From Megalonaias nervosa (Eukaryota; Mollusca; Bivalvia; Unionida; Unionidae): 64,000 bases of DNA. Position numbers and translations under genes: made by a program. This document shows positions 1-9,184 of this stretch, piece after piece. The notes below the pieces were generated by a model. The model was not told the DNA's origin, searched no databases, and worked only from the letters and a program-made list of their open reading frames with translations. Numbering within the stretch: position 1 is the stretch's first letter; every line of letters starts with the position of its first letter. The stretch spans positions 1 to 64,000 of the forward strand of contig JAECUM010010951.1 in the NCBI GenBank assembly GCA_016617855.1, written 5' to 3'.

Positions 1-51
<51 letters not shown>
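1..51. repeat. (AT)n microsatellite
   Basis: The window opens inside an uninterrupted AT dinucleotide run, so its true length is not visible. Confidence 0.97.
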
Positions 52-55
<4 letters not shown>

Positions 56-104
56 TCCCGTATATGCTTCATTGTAAATAAAAAAAACTAAATATAAATT
101 GCAG

Positions 105-980
105 CCCAGGCATAGTTCACGTTTTGGCGGATCTTCCTAACCATTTTCAATCATTTGCAGTTTGATATAAGTGGAGGTTTGGTACATTCAGTAATTTGTA
201 CATATTATCTTTGAGGATGTTTTGTATTTTTCGTCCCCATATTAATCCAATGACTTCTCTATTCATGGTTTCTAACAAGTTATTATTAAAGTCTACTGTG
301 TTCATTAAAAACATATTTTGCCCTTTATGTGGGTATGTTCTACTTGTCCTCGATCCATTATATCTAGATTGTGGCTGATATACAACCATAGTTTAATGTT
401 ATGCCTGACTTTCTCTATTACAGTTTTAAAATTTGCAGTCGCTGAGTGTTTCTAAATACTACTCTAGGTGCTTTGACCAGTGCTTTTATTAGGTGTAGCG
501 GGAGTCCAGGGTGGTTCCCTCTCTAATTTCCTATAAAGAAGATTTCAATTTTCGCAAGATTTATTTTTGACTCAGATGCTTTTCAAAATCGCTGAATTCT
601 TTTTCGAAATGCATAAAAGAGTTTATTATCTGAGATAAAGTTTGTCCTGCCATCTGTATGCTGCAGCATCTTCCGTTCCTTTAATAGGTTTGTGATTTTA
701 ATTCCCTTTATATTTTGGTTATTTTGCATTTTTGTATCTAGTACTTCTATAGCTATTACCTAATGAATCATTGACAGGGAACATCCTGGTCTCACTGGGA
801 ATTCCATAATACATTTATCTGTCTTTGCTCCATTTATTTGTATGGAGGATTTAATGTTCTTGTATAATAGTCTCGCCCTATTGCCGAAAAATACAAGAAT
901 CCCATACTTTCGTAAGATTGAACCTATATAACTTTGCTATATGGTGTCGAATGCTTTTCCTTGGTCGTATAGGATTACCG
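105..980 (-). pseudogene. non-LTR retrotransposon RT remnant
   Basis: Read on the minus strand from about 980 leftward, the translation contains YDQGKAFDTI (the RT 'D..KAFD' block), then LYKNIKSSIQINGAKTD and EFPVRPGCSLSM, matching the 'ING..T....VRQGCPLS' block of LINE reverse transcriptases. Further left an 80-residue open stretch (389-147) contains NREVIGLIWGRKIQ and may be the C-terminal part. In-frame stops (after KAFDTI and after CSLSMIH) show it is dead. The YADD catalytic block is not clear. Clade is uncertain. Confidence 0.65.
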
Positions 981-2108
981 CCCTTTCCTCCCCCTTTTTT
1001 TTCCCCATACCCCATTACCTTTGCTATAGATAATGTGTATTTCTCCCCCTTTCTCTATAGATCTGATTTATATCAATTATGTTGCTCATGCATGCAGCAG
1101 CAGAAGGGGGTCGACCGACCAAAAAACAGTGGCGTTGACCCTGAGCCCCCCCCCCCCAGGCCCCATTGTACAATCAGGGCCTTGTAAGAGTGTTGATTTT
1201 ATCTGTGGCAATGCTGATTTATTAGTTGCCAAATTTTAATCTGAGGCTTGTGTGAAAATAGCAAAAAGGGAATGACTGTGGCCAAGTTGATTGACGCGGA
1301 ATTGATGTCAATGGCCCAATCCTGGGCAAAAAATATATTTCTTTTAGCAAAATATCTTCCATCGGATTTTCGTGCAGCAAAATTAGACGGTAAGAGTTGA
1401 GATTTTTCTTTGTGCCAATGTATGCCAGTTTAGTTTATTCCTAATTGATGGAGTCCCTTCATGAGGTTCCCTGCAACTTTGCAAATTTATGCCAAGTTCT
1501 ATTTCTACCTTCATGGGATACCCTTCAGTGAGGCTTTTCTTTGTATTCTGGCTGTTTTAACTTTTTGGTTTTACCATGTATTTTTAGCTATAATTATTTC
1601 TTGGCTTTTCCATGTATTTCTGGCTATATTTATTTCTGGCTATTGTGCGCTTTACTGTTACTGTTTAATTTTACTATCAAGGGAGGCGAGAAGTGTTTTC
1701 ACTTCATGGTCACACCCCCCCTCCGATGAATTCCAAGATGCGAAACGAAATACTAGATATTCAGAAGGTTGTGCAAGAATTCTCCCCCGCATGGCTCTAC
1801 GGTCAACAGGATATGTACTGATCACTGATAAATTTTTGCCCACCCCCAGGCGAGACCCGCAGGGTGCAAAAACAGCAGCACCACGTTGTTCGACGTGGTG
1901 AAAGGTGTGCGCAAATTATCAGTGATCAGTACGTTTTCCTGCTGACTTTCGAGCGGTTGGGGCGCGGCCCCCACGTATATTACATTTTTTTTAAAACGCC
2001 GACAATGTGTCAGTCGTGTGCTGGAAGTTTCCATATGTTTATCTTATCAACAGTTCTATATAAAATGTTATTTTCTGACATTTAGATACTGTGGTACAGT
2101 TATATTTG
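981..2108. other. non-coding spacer
   Basis: No convincing gene is seen. It contains a poly-C tract (about 1147-1157), T-rich stretches and one structured inverted repeat, listed separately. Open frames here have no recognisable motif. Confidence 0.6.
1815..1932. repeat. nested inverted repeat (hairpin)
   Basis: A 17-bp perfect inverted repeat (GTACTGATCACTGATAA at 1815-1831, its complement at 1916-1932) encloses a second perfect 8-bp stem (CACCACGT / ACGTGGTG at 1879-1886 and 1893-1900, loop TGTTCG). It may be the remains of a foldback transposon or a structured RNA. Confidence 0.7.
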
Positions 2109-2469
2109 AGCAGCAGAGAGGGTGAACCCTACAAATTAGTGTTCGAACGAATATATTTAAACATGAAAATCATACTAAATAAGGCAAAAATATAGGGTCA
2201 ATAACACTAAACCAGAACCTCTAACCGAATTGAGATTCTCTCTACGTGGGTTATTTACGCTGTTATTCGTTCGTGACACCTGTGTTTGCAAATGCTATGC
2301 GTGTTCGTTATGTGTTCGTGCGCGTAATTTTGTGACTCCAACCTCTCTGCTGCTCTGTGATTTATCCAAATATTTTATTTATTTATTATTATACTTGAAT
2401 AATCAGATTACCGTAATATCGTTACGAATTTAGAGTTAAAAAAGATTATATGATAACTATAAATGATTT

Positions 2470-2852
2470 ATGGGCACTTGTTTTTTTGAATATCTCGACC
2501 GTAACAAAATTACGACTAGTAAAAGTATTAATTATTTCTACAATAAAATGATTACCGAAGAACATGGAAACCAGCATTATTTTATGTATCCAAATAAATT
2601 TATCGGATTCAGGGGCATCGATAATGAGATTGTGCCTGTTATTGGTGCTAAAATATTTTCAATGATACTACTGATCATTATGTTAGGTTTATATTTGATG
2701 AAGAAATGAAGCAACGAAATTATCTGCTCCTCGAACCTGAAGAATTTATAGAAAAACAACTTGGTAGAACACTCTCCGAAAAAGAGAGAAGTATGAGAAA
2801 TGCTGCGATAGAGGATGATACTCGCAGAAGAAAAGAGATGAAAGATAAATAA
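2470..2852 (+). pseudogene. ORF of the small element, one frameshift
   Basis: It opens with MGTCFFEYLDRNKITTSK at 2470. Near 2653 the frame is lost by a 1-nt deletion (CTAAAATATT here, CTAAAAGTATT in the duplicate). After the shift it continues as FIFDEEMKQRNYLLLEPEEF and a charged C-terminus ending RRRKEMKDK at 2852. Total is about 127 residues. The second half is hydrophilic with a likely C-terminal helix rich in Glu, Arg and Lys. I do not recognise the family. The intact duplicate supports a real protein-coding origin. Confidence 0.5.
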
Positions 2853-3274
2853 TGAAAAAATTACGAGATTGGAATTAATGATCTATTTTTATCAGTTCAC
2901 CCTCTCTGCTATAATTAAATCATTGTTATATTAATAATGATTGGTGCATCGATAATGAGATTGTGCCTGTCATTGGTGCTAAAAGTATTTTCAATGATAC
3001 TACTGATCATTATGTTAGGTTTATATTTGATGAAGAAATGAAGCAACGAAATTATCTGCTCCTCGAACCTGAAGAATTTATAGAAAAACAACTTGGTAGA
3101 ACACTCTCCGAAAAAGAGAGAAGTATGAGAAATGCTGCGATAGAGGATGATACTCGCAGAAGAAAAGAGATGAAAGATAAATAATGAAAAAATTACGAGA
3201 TTGGAATTACTGATCTATTTTTATCAGTTCACCCTCTCTGCTATAATTAAATCATTGCTATATCAATAATGATT
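2615..3274 (+). repeat. 331-bp tandem duplication
   Basis: 2615-2945 is repeated at 2946-3274 with few differences. The unit starts at GCATCGATAATGAG and ends AATAATGATT. It covers the 3' half of the small ORF plus the right inverted end. The second copy ends exactly at the AGCAGCAGAG terminus of the large element. Confidence 0.9.
2963..3184 (+). pseudogene. duplicated 3' half of the small-element ORF
   Basis: 73 codons of the second repeat unit, from PVIGAKSIFNDTTDHYVR to EMKDK. It lacks the 5' part of the gene but keeps the reading frame that the first copy lost, so it shows the likely original sequence across the break. Confidence 0.6.
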
Positions 3275-3390
3275 AGCAGCAGAGAGGGTGGACCCTACAA
3301 CTTTTTCCTGACCTTATTTTACAAAAATAAAGGTTCCTACAGGGGCTGAAAAATAAGGTCAATAACGCTAAAACGAACCTCCTAACTTTT
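3275..3390 (+). repeat. element 1 left terminal inverted repeat
   Basis: AGCAGCAGAGAGGGTGGACC at the tip, then CCTACAACTTTTTCC, AAAAATAAAGGTTCCTAC and GGCTGAAAAATAAGGTCAAT, all found inverted at 16138-16252. Confidence 0.85.
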
Positions 3391-3551
3391 ATTATTACCA
3401 TATAGTTTGAAAAACGGATAATAAATCGTTTGGGTTAGCTCATTTTTGACTTTTGTTATAATGCGTTTAGTTTACTTACAAAGTGACTCAATTTTTGTCG
3501 TCCACGCTCTGCAGTTATAAATTAAACAACCAGTATAAATATTATTAATAA

Positions 3552-4649
3552 ATGAAGAATATTGGAGAACCACATTCAGCTAGATTAGCTCGAGAGCGAC
3601 TACAGGCAATTAGAAAATATTTACCCGTCCGTGATTTAGTCAAGCAACAACTACAATCTCGTCAAGAGTCTCAGGTGGAATTTGCAGAAGGTGCAGAACA
3701 GTTATTTAAGCCGATTGTCGAACCAACAAAGAAAATTGTTACAGCAGCTGAGGCAACACAGAGAGCTCTTGAAACATTGCCTGTTGATATTGCTGACCAT
3801 ATTCAAGCAGCTCAACCACCACCACAACCACCACCACAACCACAACCACCAAGAACCAAAACTAAGATAATTGATAAATTTGCGCCTGAAGGTATTGCTG
3901 CTACCAGGAACCCAACCCAATTATTTGATATTGCCGCGTTTGGATATTATGAAAGAGAAAAATATGTAAAACCAAAATATATTAAATCATTAAGCTCTGC
4001 CAATTGGATCAGGGATGTATATCGCGTCTCTACTGGTATTCCAGAAATCAGATCTAATGAAGATATCATAAGTTTTAACAGATTTGATGAGGATGTACAT
4101 AGATATATAGAAGAGGTTGAACGAAGTAAACGATTATCACAACTACCACAATTTGAACTATCACCACCATCATCACCAAAACTTAAATTACCATCACCAC
4201 AACAACCACTACCACGACTACAACCACTACTACAGCAACAAGAGCTACAACAGCAACAAGAGCTACAACGAGAACAAAAACGAGAAAAAAAACGAGAAAA
4301 AAAAAAACAAGAAAAAAGAACGCTCAAAGAATCATTTCGTCATTTTCTAAGATCACCAAAAGTATCACCGAAACCAAAAGAAGAAACTGGTGAGGAAGAA
4401 GAATATCAAGATCCTGGCGCAACTGGAAGTGGTTTAGGAAGTGGCCTTATTACTTGCCCCAATAACGTCCTTGCTGATGTTGATCGACTAGAAATCCTCA
4501 TTGGAGCAAAACGAGCTGGTAATAATTCTACAGAGATAATTAATGAAGCAGCTGATATTTGTAAACGATTATTTACAGGTGGAATTATGGATATTAATGT
4601 ATATCGATACCTCATTAATGAAATCGCCGATGACTACCATAGTGATTGA
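3552..4649 (+). CDS. Pro/Gln-rich virion-type protein, element 1
   Basis: 365 residues, intact. The N-terminus is basic and helical. Residues about 88-100 form a PPPQPPPQPQPP tract. A second low-complexity region (about 200-265) is Pro/Gln/Glu/Lys rich and ends in KREKKREKKKQEKR. The conserved part is the last 65 residues (DRLEILIGAKRAGNNSTEIINEAAD...), which align with the last 60 residues of the broken element 2 gene at 30656-31728 (DRLILLISSKEAGNESAEI). Both genes sit in the virion-gene cluster, so a structural or assembly role is inferred. The start at 3552 is preceded by the ATTAATAAATG context seen at other starts. No known domain is recognised. Confidence 0.75.
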   Translation: MKNIGEPHSARLARERLQAIRKYLPVRDLVKQQLQSRQESQVEFAEGAEQLFKPIVEPTKKIVTAAEATQRALETLPVDIADHIQAAQPPPQPPPQPQPPRTKTKIIDKFAPEGIAATRNPTQLFDIAAFGYYEREKYVKPKYIKSLSSANWIRDVYRVSTGIPEIRSNEDIISFNRFDEDVHRYIEEVERSKRLSQLPQFELSPPSSPKLKLPSPQQPLPRLQPLLQQQELQQQQELQREQKREKKREKKKQEKRTLKESFRHFLRSPKVSPKPKEETGEEEEYQDPGATGSGLGSGLITCPNNVLADVDRLEILIGAKRAGNNSTEIINEAADICKRLFTGGIMDINVYRYLINEIADDYHSD

Positions 4650-4680
4650 GTATGTAATTAAATACAGCTACTATAATAAA

Positions 4681-5154
4681 ATGATCGTACATAGTAATCA
4701 ACGTGGACCAACCATGGTCAGGGCAGTAAATTCTCGATTACCAGTATACAAAACAACCTACGGAGACGGACTAGGCGATATTGTTCAGGGTCTGTTTAGA
4801 AGGCTAGTCCCAAAAGCAATACCGATTGCAAAGCAACTGGGGATGAAAGCTATTGATGTTGTTCGTGAAAAAGGTATTGGTGCTATGGGTAATCTCGCAA
4901 GTAAAGCGTTTTCAGCGATCAAGGATAGACTAACACGATTAATACGCAGACCTGCGGTTCGACCTCAACCTGTAAAATTACCTAGCACTGAAGTAATGCC
5001 TGCAAATATTAGTAAAATAATAAATCAAGCTGCTAATCAAAAACTAGCAGAGTTGGCTGATGTACCATTATCAGAAAAAGAAAAAAATATAACCGCTAGT
5101 CTGATAGCAGGAAGTGGTCTTACTTCCCGAAGTGGTCTTCGTTTTAGACGATAA
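4681..5154 (+). CDS. small basic amphipathic protein, element 1
   Basis: 157 residues from the ATG at 4681, just after the stop of the previous gene. An upstream in-frame ATG at 4543 lies inside that gene and is less likely. The middle, GDIVQGLFRRLVPKAIPIAK then DVVREKGIGAMGNLASKAFS, predicts amphipathic helices with Gly/Ala faces. The C-terminus is Arg-rich. The gene lies directly upstream of the capsid candidate. The broken element 2 gene at 32584-32949 has the same position, size and character. By analogy with adenovirus minor capsid/core proteins it may be a membrane-active or DNA-condensing internal protein; that is inference from composition and synteny only. Confidence 0.65.
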   Translation: MIVHSNQRGPTMVRAVNSRLPVYKTTYGDGLGDIVQGLFRRLVPKAIPIAKQLGMKAIDVVREKGIGAMGNLASKAFSAIKDRLTRLIRRPAVRPQPVKLPSTEVMPANISKIINQAANQKLAELADVPLSEKEKNITASLIAGSGLTSRSGLRFRR

Positions 5155-5168
5155 TAATTATAATAAAG

Positions 5169-6554
5169 ATGTTCAAACGCATATCTGATCCAGCGTTCGA
5201 CATGGATGCACCAGTACTCAAGGATGAGTCTGTGCGTGATTATCAATATTATTCTTATGACGCTCGAATTCCAGATCAGCGTGGACGAATTGAACTTCAG
5301 GTTCAAGATACAAGTAGGTATTTCTTACCCGCTGAGGCATTTATTGAAGTAGAAGGTGAAATTTTAAATAACGTTGCTCCTGCAGCACCAGTAGCATATG
5401 GAGCCGATATTTGGGTTGGTTTTGTTAATAATGGCATCATGGCGTTGTTTGATAGTGCTACGTACATGATTGACGGAAAAAATATTGAATCAATTCAGAA
5501 AGACGTTGACGCTGCTACAACAATACTTGGTCTTGCGAGATACAGCGACGATTATTCAAGATCTGCTGGTCCATCAATGATGTTTGCGAAGGACACAACC
5601 AATCATCCTGATCACAGAAACGTAACCATAGGTAACGTAAGAAATGCCGCAGGAAACGCAGAAACTCCTGCAGCATTATCAATGAATGAAAATTTCAACA
5701 TAGGGTTTGCAGCACGTCGATCAATGTTGAAAGGTGACAGAAGAGCGTTTTCATGTTCAATTCCACTTTCACATATATTTGGATTCTGTAGAAACGTCAG
5801 AAAAGTTATTTTTGGAGCCAAACATACGGTTGTACTAGTACGAAAAGCCACGGACGATGATGCATTATGGAAACCCGCTGGTGATCCTGGTAAAATAGTA
5901 TTAACCAAGCTTTCATTATGGATACAGGTGATGACTCCAACAATACCTGAAAAAGATTGGTTACTTGCTTTTATGAGTCAAGGTGGTAAATCAATGTTAT
6001 CATGGTTAACAATGACCACAGATGCTATCCAGGGTAATATTAATGGTTTATTTACATGGCAAATAGCTTCTCAGCAGGGTGTTTCTGCACCACGGCATAT
6101 ATTTATTGCTTTTCAAAGTGCTGCACGATTAAATAATCAAGAACGTAGTGCAATGATATTCGACAATCTTGGTGTTTCTGAAGTATCTCTGAGGATAAAT
6201 GGACATCAAGAACCATCCGAGGATATTTTATTGAACTTCGATCAAAATAATGTAGCACGTGTATATCATCGTCTGATGACGTTCATGGGGCGTGATCAAA
6301 ATATTGATACTGGTTTACAAATATCACAGTTAGATTTTACAAACTTATATCCGATTTATTACTTTTCACTAGAACATTTAGATTTAACCAGACAATCAGT
6401 CGTTGACATAATCTTTCGAGCTCGTGTTAATAGAAATATTGTAGATATTCCTAATTACAGAGCAATAACCGTCATACTCAGCGATAAATCAATGTTACTT
6501 GAAGGTGTTGGTGGACGAATGAGAGTCGTTGATGCCCCAGTAGAAAATATGTAA
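5169..6554 (+). CDS. major capsid protein candidate, element 1
   Basis: 461 residues, intact, the largest virion gene. It has no low-complexity sequence and looks beta-rich. It aligns along its whole length with element 2's gene at 32951-34346. Shared blocks include FVNNGIMALFDSATY / LVNNGWSLFKSARY, YSDDYSRSAG / FSDDYWRSVA, GFCRN..KVIFGAKHT / GFCREYNKVFRGVKHT, and FTNLYPIYYFSLEH / FRSLYPIFYFDISK near the C-terminus. Size, position before the core/protease gene and conservation fit a hexon-like double jelly-roll capsid protein. The fold itself is inferred. ATG at 5169 follows ATAATTATAATAAAG. Confidence 0.7.
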   Translation: MFKRISDPAFDMDAPVLKDESVRDYQYYSYDARIPDQRGRIELQVQDTSRYFLPAEAFIEVEGEILNNVAPAAPVAYGADIWVGFVNNGIMALFDSATYMIDGKNIESIQKDVDAATTILGLARYSDDYSRSAGPSMMFAKDTTNHPDHRNVTIGNVRNAAGNAETPAALSMNENFNIGFAARRSMLKGDRRAFSCSIPLSHIFGFCRNVRKVIFGAKHTVVLVRKATDDDALWKPAGDPGKIVLTKLSLWIQVMTPTIPEKDWLLAFMSQGGKSMLSWLTMTTDAIQGNINGLFTWQIASQQGVSAPRHIFIAFQSAARLNNQERSAMIFDNLGVSEVSLRINGHQEPSEDILLNFDQNNVARVYHRLMTFMGRDQNIDTGLQISQLDFTNLYPIYYFSLEHLDLTRQSVVDIIFRARVNRNIVDIPNYRAITVILSDKSMLLEGVGGRMRVVDAPVENM

Positions 6555-6600
6555 CACGTAATTAGATCACCTTGATTTAAAATCAGGATAATAATTATAA

Positions 6601-6705
6601 TGTCGTATCATCAAACTAGTGTTACCCTGACTCCTGGTCAGATTAAAAGGCTACAATCAGCATAAAAAATAACTGTGGAATAAAAATATCGCTAAAGCGA
6701 GAACA
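6601..6705 (+). pseudogene. 5' part of core-type protein gene, element 1
   Basis: ATG at 6601 follows ATAATAATTATA. It encodes MSYHQTSVTLTPGQIKRLQS and then stops at about 6664. Element 2 has the same motif at the same place (34384, LTPGQIKNYQ). After a frame change the sequence runs on into the ORF starting at 6707 (SLKREQMSGSNKLSLTERQF...), so this is probably the original start of that gene, separated by a small indel. Confidence 0.55.
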
Positions 6706-6706
6706 A

Positions 6707-7516
6707 ATGAGCGGTTCAAATAAATTATCGTTGACCGAGCGTCAATTCAGAAACTTCAATGAAGCTAAAAAATCAAATAAAGGTATAAAACTTATTCTTT
6801 CTGCGGGAGCTATCAAAGATGCTGTTAAGACAGGTGGTATATTTCCACTTCTCGCAGCACCAGCATTAATAGCCGCTGCAGCCCCAGCTGTTGCAAAAGC
6901 AGCTGCATTAGGTGCTGTTGGAACCGCTGCTGGAATGGCATTAAAGAAAGCAACCGGACAGGGAATTAAAAAAAAGGGAAGAGGGTCTAAGATTACCAGG
7001 GACCCCATATTCATGGTACGGAAAAGGTCTAAGACTTCCCGGGACCCCATATTCATGGTACGGAAAGGGTCTAAGACTTCCCGGGACAGTTTACTGATAT
7101 CGCCTATGTCCAATTTTGATTTACTTAATGCCGCTAAAAAACTAAAAATAAAAAACTTCAGAGGTGTTTTTATGCGCGATCAATTACCAAAACAACCGAA
7201 TAATACTGAAACTGGTATTATTAATCTCGATCAAAACTCTGGACTAGGCACCCATTGGGTTGGATATGCAATTGATCCACGTGGAATTATTTATTTCGAT
7301 TCATATGGATTAGCGCCACCTAAGGAATTTCTTCATTATGTCAGCAATATTATTGCTCCAATTTGGTATTCAACGTTACGAACACAAACATTAACTGATC
7401 CACCAATATGTGGTCGAGAAGTACTTAACGTACTTGATGCTATATCAAAATCAACAAAACCACCTCACAAAGTTGTACATGAATATACTACGTTGTCACA
7501 TTTAAACAGACATTAA
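6707..7516 (+). CDS. core-type protein fused to adenain-like protease
   Basis: 269 residues in one frame. Residues 1-100 are a Lys-rich stretch and then an Ala-rich hydrophobic segment (LLAAPALIAAAAPAVAKAAA), ending in a basic tail. Next come tandem copies of a 14-residue unit containing TSRDPIFMVRK. From about residue 134 (PMSNFDLL) it is a C5/Ulp1-like cysteine protease: GLGTHWVGYAID carries the catalytic His, IIYFDSYG the acidic residue, and PPICGREVLNVLDAIS the Cys-Gly. The usual second Cys after CG is absent. In element 2 core and protease are separate genes, so the join may come from a lost stop. Predicted role: cleavage of virion precursor proteins during maturation. Confidence 0.8.
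   Translation: MSGSNKLSLTERQFRNFNEAKKSNKGIKLILSAGAIKDAVKTGGIFPLLAAPALIAAAAPAVAKAAALGAVGTAAGMALKKATGQGIKKKGRGSKITRDPIFMVRKRSKTSRDPIFMVRKGSKTSRDSLLISPMSNFDLLNAAKKLKIKNFRGVFMRDQLPKQPNNTETGIINLDQNSGLGTHWVGYAIDPRGIIYFDSYGLAPPKEFLHYVSNIIAPIWYSTLRTQTLTDPPICGREVLNVLDAISKSTKPPHKVVHEYTTLSHLNRH
6984..7085 (+). repeat. 42-bp in-frame minisatellite
   Basis: About 2.4 copies of a 42-bp unit beginning GGTCTAAGA. Because 42 is divisible by three the repeat keeps the frame and adds 14-residue units between the core-like and protease parts. Confidence 0.85.
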
Positions 7517-7524
7517 TAAATATA

Positions 7525-8627
7525 ATGGTAGATATTTACGGAAGATCTTCTCGCGGTAAAGCTCAGCAGCAAGGTGATTTATCTAAATATTCAACTCTTG
7601 ACCAGCTCAGAAATGAAATCGATGATTTATTAAACATTACAAGTGTGGATCAAAATGAAGTCGTTGTTTTTCAGGATAAACTTGGACGATTAAAGACAAG
7701 TAATACACAACTGCCAGATGTACTCATACGAATTCCAACCGCGGTTGTTAATAATATCGTTACTTTTACTGATCAAGGTAAAATACAAGATTCCGGTAAG
7801 TCGGTTAACGATTATATCAAGAAAGCTGGTGATTCATTCACGGGTAACATTATCATGAATCGAAATAAAATTATAGACCTTGGAAACCCAGCCGCAGATA
7901 CAGACGCCGCAACAAAAAAATACATTGATGATCAAGAATCTAAGTACGTATTAGCCAACGGTGGTATAATGCATGCATTTCTCAACATGAATAATAATGG
8001 TATTAATAATCTCAGAACACCAGAATCTGATTTTGATGCTGCAACGAAAAAATACGTCGATGATAAGGAAATTCCAGTAACAACTTCGTTAACAGCAATC
8101 AATGATGAAATGACCGCATTTAGAATTGATTTTTCTAATCACGCACAAACGTTTCTAAATTTTCGTAGAAATATAAACAGATCTGTATATGAATTTTTTG
8201 GTAATCCAGTGGTTGTAGATATCAAACTTGCTGACATTAACACAAAACTCAACGATATTGTCAGTGGAATCCCTAATCTCGTTGAAAAAACGAATCTGAT
8301 TAAAATTCCTCACAAGCAGATCATCAGTGTGGTATACACAGTAGCATCAGGATCATCAACATGGACACCACAAAATAACACTATCAAACATACCGCAGAA
8401 GTAACTGGCGTGTACAGACTGTCTGTATTCAGTAAAGAAAAATTTAGGATATTTACTACATTTCCATGGCGTCATTCAATCGATGTTTTCTCTGGAACTG
8501 TATCTATTATATTAATAAAGATGTCGAAAAATAATTTATACTGGAACCATCTGACAAACAATTAACCCCGGTGTCTTACTGGTGGTGTCTGGAATTCGTA
8601 GCTGAAACTCCTCAATTAATTACTTAA
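7525..8627 (+). CDS. fibre-like protein, element 1
   Basis: The open frame runs to 8565 (346 residues). A frameshift near 8540 probably separates it from its real C-terminus (DKQLTPVSYWWCLEFVAE, stop 8625-8627). The N-terminus (about 1-100) is helical. Two repeats follow of the type AGDSFTGNIIMNRNKIIDLG..ADTDAATKKYIDD and ..NMNNNGINNL..DFDAATKKYVDD, the trimeric fibre-shaft motif common in phage tail fibres and adintovirus-like fibres. The C-terminal 150 residues have beta-type composition and would form the receptor-binding head. The gene starts 9 bp after the protease stop, in the TAATAAATATAATG context. Confidence 0.75.
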
Positions 8628-8653
8628 TTAAATGACAACGTCATTAAATAATA

Positions 8654-9149
8654 ATGAATCAAACCCAGGGACCCCAGTCCCACATCGACGTTCAACGTCA
8701 CAGATATAATCAAGTATGTGAATGTCTGACCGAACTAAAAAATATCATCGACGATTATACAGTAAAAGTAAAAAAATATCGCAGACGTATGGTTGTCATT
8801 GATATAATTGTTTACCCAGTTTTTTGCTATTGTTGCTGGAACCGGATTATTATTATCAACAATAACAATGACAGCGCTTGCAATTGTAACAATTGTCGTT
8901 TCAACTTCAACAACTATCGCAGGTATCCTCAGCATTTTCGCTAAGACGATATCTGCATGTACAAATGATACATTACACGAGTATATAATAAAATTATATA
9001 CAGTAACAACAGCTTATTCTAAACTATCGTCGTATCTTTCGTTGTACCTCAGCGATGGTAAAATATCTGATGAGGAGTTCGCAACGATAATGAAAACCTA
9101 CGATAAAGTATTCCTTGACAATAGCCAAGGTGAAAAATTGAAAGATTGA
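8654..9149 (+). pseudogene. conserved membrane protein, element 1
   Basis: ATG at 8654 after TTAAATAATA. The N-terminal part (QRHRYNQVCECLTELKN...VKKYRRRM) is a coil. Near 8812 the frame shifts around a T run. It continues with a long hydrophobic stretch (AIVAGTGLLLSTITMTALAI onward, enough for two helices) and a C-terminal coil containing LSDGKISDEEFATIMKTY. Homologues lie at 26821-27317 (element 2) and 16940-17545 (relic, ALRDACLFDKEFILIL). The three share the order coil, two hydrophobic helices, D-G-x-I-S-D-E-E-F-like motif. It is probably a virion or host-membrane protein; function unknown. Confidence 0.65.
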
Positions 9150-9184
9150 ATTCCCGATTTAAAATAATAATAACAATAATAATA

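Larger units (their letters stand above)
2109..3274 (+). mobile_element. small element with element-1-type ends
   Basis: It starts with AGCAGCAGAGAGGGTGAACC at 2109, the same terminal sequence as the large element beginning at 3275. Inside, GGTCAATAACACTAAACC repeats the large element's subterminal sequence. On the right, TTCACCCTCTCTGCT ends at 2910 and again at 3242, giving an inverted end. It encloses one short ORF. The right part is tandemly duplicated (331 bp) and the second copy stops exactly where the large element begins. No clear target-site duplication was found. It may be a non-autonomous or satellite relative mobilised by the large element. Confidence 0.6.

Noticed and set aside
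1461..1901. 146-residue ORF near the left end
   Set aside because: It is a hydrophobic translation of T-rich DNA, overlaps the hairpin, and has no motif or supporting context.
3947..4327. Minus-strand Cys/Ser-rich 126-residue ORF
   Set aside because: Antisense shadow of the Gln/Pro/His-coding repeats in the gene at 3552-4649.
7525..8565. Interpretation of the fibre genes as prophage genes
   Set aside because: The neighbours are adenain protease, Polinton-type integrase and A32-like ATPase, and the setting is a eukaryotic genome with LINEs, so bacterial phage origin is not supported.
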